Below, piece by piece: positions 57,932 to 64,000 of a DNA stretch of 64,000 nucleotides. Where the stretch lies: positions 105,583 through 169,582 of the forward strand of contig CANPXN010000002.1 in NCBI GenBank assembly GCA_947586185.1, read 5' to 3'. Position 1 is the first letter of the stretch, and each line of letters starts with the position of its first letter. The notes under the pieces were generated by a model. That model searched no databases. It was not told where the DNA came from and was given only the letters and a program-made list of their open reading frames with translations. A program made the translations under genes and the position numbers. Origin of the DNA: an uncultured Clostridia bacterium (GTDB lineage: Bacteria; Bacillota; Clostridia; Oscillospirales; Ruminococcaceae).

Positions 57932-57971
57932 CCTCCGAGGAGGAGTTTAATTCTCCTTGGAGGGCTTTTGC
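57932..57971 (-). terminator. Terminator for minus-strand ORF (CCCTCC...GGAGGG)
   Basis: Minus strand CCCTCCAAGGAG...CTCCTCGGAGGGTCTTTTTG. Confidence 0.75.
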
Positions 57972-57973
57972 AT

Positions 57974-58498
57974 TTATTTAGTTATTTCAATGTCTACGCA
58001 AAGTAAACATTCTTCATAAGCTTCATCTGCCGAACAAAATCCATCATTAGTTTGTATAAAATCTTTCAAACGTTTCCATAATGTTTCTTCTGTATCATTA
58101 TCAAAGTCATACCATATAGTTCCACTTACTCCGAGGGGATGAAATTGATTTTGCTTTGAATCTGCCCAGCGAATATCATCAATTGCTCCTATTGTCAATA
58201 AAGCGAGCAATTTTATTATTTCGTGTTCCATATCAATTACATCAGGGAAATGTGCAATTTCTACAAGTTTACCATAAGGGGCAAGAAATGAAATAATTTC
58301 ATTTCGATTGTCAGTTCCATCATAGAAAATCTGATATGTGTTTTTAATATGTACGCAAAAACTTTTGAACATTTCCATATCAAATTCTGCTTCATCGTCT
58401 TCTTCATCAGCATAATAATGAACGTGCAGAATTTCATAAAAGAAATTAGCTGCGTTACTTGCCTTTGATAAAATGTCCTTTCGATTCAATCCAACCAC
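57974..58498 (-). CDS. Hypothetical protein (accessory)
   Basis: 174 aa acidic ORF with its own downstream terminator; no motif recognised. Confidence 0.55.
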   Translation of the reverse strand: MVGLNRKDILSKASNAANFFYEILHVHYYADEEDDEAEFDMEMFKSFCVHIKNTYQIFYDGTDNRNEIISFLAPYGKLVEIAHFPDVIDMEHEIIKLLALLTIGAIDDIRWADSKQNQFHPLGVSGTIWYDFDNDTEETLWKRLKDFIQTNDGFCSADEAYEECLLCVDIEITK

Positions 58499-58643
58499 CT
58501 AAATCGCCTTTATGAGCTTCTCCTGCTTTATTCGGAGGATTAAATTCTTTTAATGCCTTGATACGTTTTACTTGATGTTCAACACATTTGACAAAAATAA
58601 TACGAGTTTCATCTGTGAATTCATATTTTGCTGTGTTTTTCAT
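58455..58643 (-). pseudogene. Truncated N-terminus of a phage/accessory beta-helix-type repeat protein (LKRIKAL..GDLGGWIES motif)
   Basis: 62 aa; ends shortly after KGDLGGWIESKGHF and overlaps the next ORF. Confidence 0.5.
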
Positions 58644-58697
58644 CTTTACATTCTCCTTTTTAGTTTATACTTATGTAAGGTTATGTTTTCATGATCC

Positions 58698-58871
58698 CTA
58701 CATATTTGTTACCCTTTCAAAATTTCCAGATACTTTACTATCAATTTTACTGCTGATATGATATGCAATTACTTTTCTTGAAAACAGGTCTATAATCACG
58801 TATAAATAGTAAAATTTGTTTCCTGATTTTATGTATGTAACATCGCAGCACCATACTTGATACGCAGTATC
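58698..58871 (-). mobile_element. IS3-family transposase (OrfB/rve integrase core) remnant
   Basis: Minus-strand translation DTAYQVWCCDVTYIKSGNKFYYLYVIIDLFSRKVIAYHISSKIDSKVSGNFERVTNM*. Confidence 0.85.
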
Positions 58872-58906
58872 TTCTTCATATCATAGAACTTTCCTGTAAT
58901 ATAAAA

Positions 58907-58953
58907 ACACCGCCTATATTTGATACTATATTGTACCAAACATAGACGGTATT
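58907..58953 (-). terminator. Terminator of hybrid histidine kinase gene
   Basis: Minus strand ACCGTCTATGTTTGG...CAAATATAGGCGGTGTTTTTAT. Confidence 0.75.
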
Positions 58954-58989
58954 AGCTATTTTCAAGATATTAATGCCCTCTACATTATT

Positions 58990-61900
58990 TTAAACCTTTT
59001 TTTCTCCAATCCATGTTTCCAGACACTTCATCAACTGCTCAATATCCAGTGGTTTTGTAAGGTGCTCATTCATACCGGCATTCTTACTACGCTGTATATC
59101 TTCTGTAAAAGCATTTGCAGTCATGGCAATAATCGGAATTTCGGCAGCGTCCTTACGTGTAAGCTTTCTGATTGCCTCAGCAGCTTCATACCCGTTCATG
59201 ATCGGCATCTGAATATCCATCAATATCATATCATAGTAGTTTTCGTCCATTTTTTCAAATTTTTCCAATGCCTCTAGTCCGTTTTCAGCACTTTCTACCG
59301 TCACTCCGGTCTCACCAATAATCTCTTCGGCTATTTCCCGATTCAGCTCATTATCCTCTACTAAAAGAATTCTTTTTCCGTTCAAATTCACTTTAGTAAA
59401 CGATTCCTCTGGCAGTTCTTTACTCTTATCTTTTTCTGCAATCTGATTAAAAAGATATACCAGACGTGACTTAAACAGCGGTTTGGATATAAAACCGTTT
59501 ACACCTGCACGGCGTGCTTCTACTTCCACATTGCTCCAATCATATGCCGACAAAATAATAATCGGTACATCAGGACCAACCTTTTTACGAATCGCCCTCG
59601 CTGTCTCAATACCGTCCATTTCCGGCATCTTCCAGTCCAAAATCACGGCAAAATAATCCTGATTATTCTGGTGATGCTCCCATACCCTCTGTACGGCTTC
59701 TCTTCCGCTCAGAACATATTCGCCCTTCATTCCGATGTTCTCGAGAATCAGGCATGTCATCTCGCTGGCACTTTTATCATCATCTACCACCAGCACCGGC
59801 AAATCCATAAGCTTCTCCGTATTAGGTTCCTCTGTATCCACAAGCTTAAGAATCAACGTTACAACAAATTTTGTACCTTTGCCTATCTCACTCTCTACTG
59901 AAATATCACCATTCATCCTGCGGGCAATATTCCTTGCAATGGTCATTCCAAGTCCTGTACCCTCGATCTTGCTTACCCTTGAATCCTCTGCACGGCTGAA
60001 TGGCTCAAACAGCTTTTCCAGAAACTCCTTACTCATACCGATTCCGTTATCACGGAAAACAAATTCATAACAGCCATAGCCGTGCATATTGGATGCTTTC
60101 TCGTTAATTTCCATCTCAATATTTCCGCCCGGATTCGTGTATTTTGCTGAATTTCCCAATATATTCATAAAAATCTGCTGCATTCTCATGGTATCGCCGA
60201 TTACAAGCTCATGCTCCACGTTCGTAATATGCACATCAAGATTATGCTTTCTTTCCTGCATGGAAGGTCGAATCATGGTTACCAGATTTCCAATCAGTTC
60301 GGATAAATTAACTTCCTCCTCCGTCAAATCTATTTTTCCTGATTCAATCTTGCTCATATCAAGAACTTCATTGATAAGCGATAAAAGATGTCTGCTGGAG
60401 ACAGTAATCTTTCTCAAGCAGTCTTCAACACGCTCCTTATCCTCCAAATATTTTCCTGCAATTGCTGTCATTCCGATAATGGCGTTCATCGGAGTTCTGA
60501 TGTCGTGACTCATTCTTGACATAAAATCACTTTTGGCTGCATTTGCGTAATTGGCGGCTTCACATGCTTCTCTTAATGCCTGCTGCTCCTGTTCTTCCTT
60601 TAGCTTACTTTCCGTCACATCCTGTGCCACATATAGCGCCCGTTTTGGTCTGCCATCGCTTGTTGTCTCAGCCAATACTATACTGGCTCGAATCCATGCT
60701 CTCCGATTATTCTCATCCGGTACCATACGATATTCAAAAGCAACCACCGGATGTTCTATACTCAAGGAATTCAGTAATTTCTGATAATTAACATGCTCCA
60801 AATATTCCTCTCTGTCATCAGCAGAAACAAAGTTTTGGGCATACATATGAATCCCCTGTGTATAATTTCTTTCATCTCCAAGGGTATTGCTAACTTCCGC
60901 CTTCTGCATTACAGGTCTGAATGAATCATTCTCAAGGTCCATATAATATGTTGCAAAAAACATACTGCTTAAGGTGTTTATAATAGATGCTTTTTCTATC
61001 GACTCCCTGTATGCATGCTCTTCCGCCAGCTTTTCTGACGTAATATCACGTCCCAATATATTAACAACTGTTTTTTCTCCCTGTCGTAAATAAAGCACAT
61101 GCTCCTCTGTCCATAATAAAGATGTGCCCCTGTGTCTATACTGGCAAATATCTTCGCGATAATCCTTTACCGTTTCAGCATTTTTCCGAAGATTTTCGAG
61201 AAATAGCGCTTTTTTAAACTCTTTCTTGTCTGCTTCTACAACCGTTTCCTCAAATGCTTTTCTAACATAATAATCATAATCACCTACCTCACGCCTGCCA
61301 GTAATACCTTCTCTCAGATAGACTCTCTCACATATTCCGGTTTCCAAATCTATGGTATTTAATATACTATACCTTGATTTGATAATTGCCGCCATTCTCT
61401 GGTCATTCCGCGTCCGCTCCATGTCTCTTTTCGTCTGTTCATCAACATCCTGAAAAGTCAGGATCGCATAACCGCCCTGTTTTATGCTCTCCTTAAAATA
61501 GGCTGATATGGAAATATACCGCCACTCACCATACAGCAACACCTGACACAGAAGTGTCTTTTTCTTTTCTCCGTTCTTCCATGCTGTTCTCATCGACTCC
61601 AGGGAAAGCTGATTGTATAAATTCTCCTGATCCTCAGGTGATATGTAATCGGCTCCTTTGCCTTTAAAAACATTATCCCACGTATAAATTTCTGTGTTCA
61701 CGGATTGTCTTATCTTTTCCGTAGTCTGCACTATATTTACACCGCCGCTTTGTAGGTCTACAACATAAATAGCAAAGTTTGTCTCGCCCAACGAGTTAAT
61801 AATCTCCTGGTTCCGGATATTAACCTCTTCTCTCGCAAGCCCTTCCTTGAACGTATCATGGATATCCTTAAGACAGATCATGACCTTCTGGTTATCGTCC

Positions 61901-62541
61901 GTATAATCGAAATCCGGAACAATTTCCAGATGGTGCCATCTATATCTGTTACCGGCTCTGCGGCGATAAATACAACTCAGTTTTTTTGCACCTTTTTTCA
62001 ATTCGGTTTTCACATTCTCAAAATGGACAAAATTCTCATATCGTTCTATATCGTCCTCATAAACATAACCACATTTGGCAATACCAAGAAACCAATCGGT
62101 AAGAGAAGTCATATATTCACGCATTTCCTGAATTTCTTCATCGTCCACTTTTACGATAGAGAAGCTATCCGTACTTAAATTTCCTCGTAAAACCTTATGG
62201 TATACATGATTTGCCACCTCTGCATAAGGCGTAACTGCGATCATAAATGCCGGAATCGTTTCCTCCCACATAATACGAGTAGCTGCAATCTCCACTGCCT
62301 TACCAAAAGGATCGTCATAATTAACGGAACGTGCTTCATTTTTATCTCCGATATACAACAGCGGACAATTATCACAGGTACCTTTCCATAATTCATGGCA
62401 AATCATGCCTTTCTCAATATTCGGCGCAACTTCTCTTACCCGTTTATTGTAGTATAAAATTTTATGATTATCTTCCCGTATGACATAAACCGCTGTCATC
62501 TGAAGTGAATCCAGTATCAGTTCATATTCTCTCGCTTTCAC
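58990..62541 (-). CDS. PAS-containing hybrid sensor histidine kinase with two C-terminal receiver domains
   Basis: KSDFMSRMSHDIRTPMNAIIGMTAIA H-box; GTGLGMTIARNIARRMNG; two REC domains (LVVDDDKSASEM..VILDWKMPEMDG; LLVEDNELNREIAEEI..ILMDIQMPIMNG). Confidence 0.93.
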   Translation of the reverse strand: MKAREYELILDSLQMTAVYVIREDNHKILYYNKRVREVAPNIEKGMICHELWKGTCDNCPLLYIGDKNEARSVNYDDPFGKAVEIAATRIMWEETIPAFMIAVTPYAEVANHVYHKVLRGNLSTDSFSIVKVDDEEIQEMREYMTSLTDWFLGIAKCGYVYEDDIERYENFVHFENVKTELKKGAKKLSCIYRRRAGNRYRWHHLEIVPDFDYTDDNQKVMICLKDIHDTFKEGLAREEVNIRNQEIINSLGETNFAIYVVDLQSGGVNIVQTTEKIRQSVNTEIYTWDNVFKGKGADYISPEDQENLYNQLSLESMRTAWKNGEKKKTLLCQVLLYGEWRYISISAYFKESIKQGGYAILTFQDVDEQTKRDMERTRNDQRMAAIIKSRYSILNTIDLETGICERVYLREGITGRREVGDYDYYVRKAFEETVVEADKKEFKKALFLENLRKNAETVKDYREDICQYRHRGTSLLWTEEHVLYLRQGEKTVVNILGRDITSEKLAEEHAYRESIEKASIINTLSSMFFATYYMDLENDSFRPVMQKAEVSNTLGDERNYTQGIHMYAQNFVSADDREEYLEHVNYQKLLNSLSIEHPVVAFEYRMVPDENNRRAWIRASIVLAETTSDGRPKRALYVAQDVTESKLKEEQEQQALREACEAANYANAAKSDFMSRMSHDIRTPMNAIIGMTAIAGKYLEDKERVEDCLRKITVSSRHLLSLINEVLDMSKIESGKIDLTEEEVNLSELIGNLVTMIRPSMQERKHNLDVHITNVEHELVIGDTMRMQQIFMNILGNSAKYTNPGGNIEMEINEKASNMHGYGCYEFVFRDNGIGMSKEFLEKLFEPFSRAEDSRVSKIEGTGLGMTIARNIARRMNGDISVESEIGKGTKFVVTLILKLVDTEEPNTEKLMDLPVLVVDDDKSASEMTCLILENIGMKGEYVLSGREAVQRVWEHHQNNQDYFAVILDWKMPEMDGIETARAIRKKVGPDVPIIILSAYDWSNVEVEARRAGVNGFISKPLFKSRLVYLFNQIAEKDKSKELPEESFTKVNLNGKRILLVEDNELNREIAEEIIGETGVTVESAENGLEALEKFEKMDENYYDMILMDIQMPIMNGYEAAEAIRKLTRKDAAEIPIIAMTANAFTEDIQRSKNAGMNEHLTKPLDIEQLMKCLETWIGEKKV

Positions 62542-62922
62542 TTATATTCCCCCATACTTATAATATTTTTGAGAATTTGAAGTTTCATCTGCAAAATTTC
62601 AATCATATAATTACATCACTATCAGAATATCAATAAAAGATATATTATTTTAATTTTTGTTTTTCCCACCTTGGTGTATTTTGCATTATTTTTCATTTTC
62701 TATTATATCACATTGTTTCTGGATTTGCAATGCAGCTTGAATTATTTTCATTTTATGCTGGATGTTTTTTGTAGAGTATGGTATAATGAAAATAATTTAA
62801 TCATGAAGAACCACTGTGCTAAGGTAACTGGTGTTTGTTGTTTATGGAGAGGGTGGTTTATTAATTGTGAGAAAATAAATTGAAAGTTGTACATACAAAA
62901 TGTACTTTGGAGGTAATTTGTT

Positions 62923-63504
62923 ATGAGTATGAAGGAAGCTTTTGAAACATTTTTTGAGGAAATGACACAGAACAATATAAAGAAAAAGGGAGTTCCTCCC
63001 AAAGCACCTTGTAATGAAGAAAAATATCCGACAGGATTATTTTTACTTCAAACATTAGATGACGAAGGTTATGCACAATGGAAACCCAGACTTCAAGAAA
63101 AACCTGTTTCTTTTGACACAGTGGAAAAAGAGCTTGGTTTTTCCATTCATCCGCAAATCAAGGACTTTTTATCCACCTACTGGTTTCTTGCTTTGGACGG
63201 AAGAATTCAGACTTCAAGTGAAAAAGTGATTTTAAGATTGAATGGACTCACGCCATATAGTGATATTGACGAGAGAATCATATCTGGTTTCGATAATGAA
63301 CAAACTCACTATTTGTCTGATCATAAATATTTCTTGATTGGTACATATTGTGTCATAAACGGCAATGACAGCTACCTTGTTCAGGTGAATAATGACACTT
63401 GTGAAGTTACTGCTGTCGATGTTATGGACAGGAGATCAGTTAAACTTGCAGATTCTATTGAAGATATGCTGATGAATATGAAAGGAAAATGGAACATTAA
63501 ATGA
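62923..63504 (+). CDS. Syd-like protein (SecY-interacting Syd / SUKH-superfamily type)
   Basis: PTGLFLLQTLDDEGYAQWKPRLQEKPVSFDTVEKELGFSIHPQIKDFLSTYWFLALDGRI. Confidence 0.7.
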   Translation: MSMKEAFETFFEEMTQNNIKKKGVPPKAPCNEEKYPTGLFLLQTLDDEGYAQWKPRLQEKPVSFDTVEKELGFSIHPQIKDFLSTYWFLALDGRIQTSSEKVILRLNGLTPYSDIDERIISGFDNEQTHYLSDHKYFLIGTYCVINGNDSYLVQVNNDTCEVTAVDVMDRRSVKLADSIEDMLMNMKGKWNIK

Positions 63505-63619
63505 AGGCTTATGCTTAGGAAAAGTTTAGATTAGGTTACTTATTGATCGGAAATAATTTATGATCAAGGAACTATTTATCCGATTATCTCAAATTAGGGA
63601 ACATTGGAGGTAATTAATT

Positions 63620-63808
63620 ATGAGTATGAAAGAAGCTTTTGAAACATTTTTTTTAGAGATGACACAGAACTATTTAAATGAATGGGGCGTTCCGCCACAG
63701 GCTCCCTGTAATGAGAAACGCCGTCCTACGGGATTATTTTTACTTGAAACTTTAAATAATGAGGGATATGCACAGTGGAAGCCGAGACGGCAGGAAAAGC
63801 CTGTGTAA
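63620..63808 (+). pseudogene. Truncated tandem copy of the Syd-like gene
   Basis: MSMKEAFETFFLEMTQNYLNEWGVPPQAPCNEKRRPTGLFLLETLNNEGYAQWKPRRQEKPV* aligns to residues 1-62 of the 62923 ORF. Confidence 0.85.
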
Positions 63809-64000
63809 CCGCCATATCTCCGCAAGCACCCCCTTTATTTTCTCTATGTCCTCTTGGTAGACGCTGCCCGTCGCATTGACGCGCTTTGCAATCTGGTTGA
63901 CGTTGACCCCGATTTTCTGTATCTCCGCTGTCATTGCCTTAATGTCGCTATGGTCTACTTGAATGATGTACCCGTCAATGGCAATCTTCCTAAGATATGC
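63752..64000 (-). CDS. MobC-type mobilization/relaxosome protein (partial, window edge; C-terminus chimeric)
   Basis: Minus-strand AYLRKIAIDGYIIQVDHSDIKAMTAEIQKIGVNVNQIAKRVNATGSVYQEDIEKIKGVLAEIWRL. Confidence 0.8.
   Translation of the reverse strand, partial: AYLRKIAIDGYIIQVDHSDIKAMTAEIQKIGVNVNQIAKRVNATGSVYQEDIEKIKGVLAEIWRLHRLFLPSRLPLCISLII

Noticed and set aside
58907-58953. Inverted repeat as IS terminal repeat
   Set aside because: Followed by T-run on the minus strand immediately downstream of the kinase gene; better explained as a terminator.
59735-60508. Plus-strand ORFs inside the hybrid kinase gene
   Set aside because: Shadow ORFs of the minus-strand kinase reading frame.
57662-64000. 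Active integrative element at ssrA
   Set aside because: No integrase/recombinase and no direct repeat of the ssrA 3' end visible in the window; only decayed pieces seen.
1-64000. CRISPR array, restriction-modification, retron or known BGC
   Set aside because: No regularly spaced repeats, cas genes, reverse transcriptase, methyltransferase or synthase genes found.

Overview
Low-GC Firmicutes (Clostridia/Ruminococcaceae-like) chromosomal window, read without any database search. (1) 0-11 kb: metY, a sodium:solute symporter, NUDIX, nth, secA and a large SF1 helicase. (2) 11.4-37.4 kb: a nearly continuous flagellar locus (flgBC-fliEFGHIJK-flgD-TIGR02530-type gene-flgE-flbD-motAB-fliM-fliY-fliOPQR-flhBA-sigD-flgF/G-like pair-YlqG/FhlB-like pair-PilZ-flagellin), then a glycosyltransferase/TPR protein. 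(3) 40-57 kb: housekeeping block (hprK, PHP, murB, rapZ, whiA, dnaE, pfkA, THF riboswitch-folT, proC, spoIIM-like, DUF624-like, rpsO, pnp, SUFU-domain gene, smpB, cytidine deaminase, ssrA tmRNA). (4) 57.7-64 kb, downstream of ssrA: an accessory, decayed region with structured non-coding DNA, an IS3-type transposase remnant, orphan ORFs, a hybrid sensor kinase, a Syd-family gene with a truncated tandem copy, and the edge of a mobilization (MobC) gene. Points most worth following up: a multi-stem RNA leader of metY that fits no family I recognise; a promoter-driven structured leader before the NUDIX gene; a flagellar switch (FliM and FliY) lacking the canonical N-terminal CheY-P docking peptide together with absence of cheY, flhF and flhG from their usual positions; an atypical tmRNA tag (ARKNITVSTRNLQVAA); long hairpin leaders for pnp and hprK; and the ssrA-proximal island with immunity-like genes. 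I did not find a complete, clearly novel multi-gene system; these are candidates.
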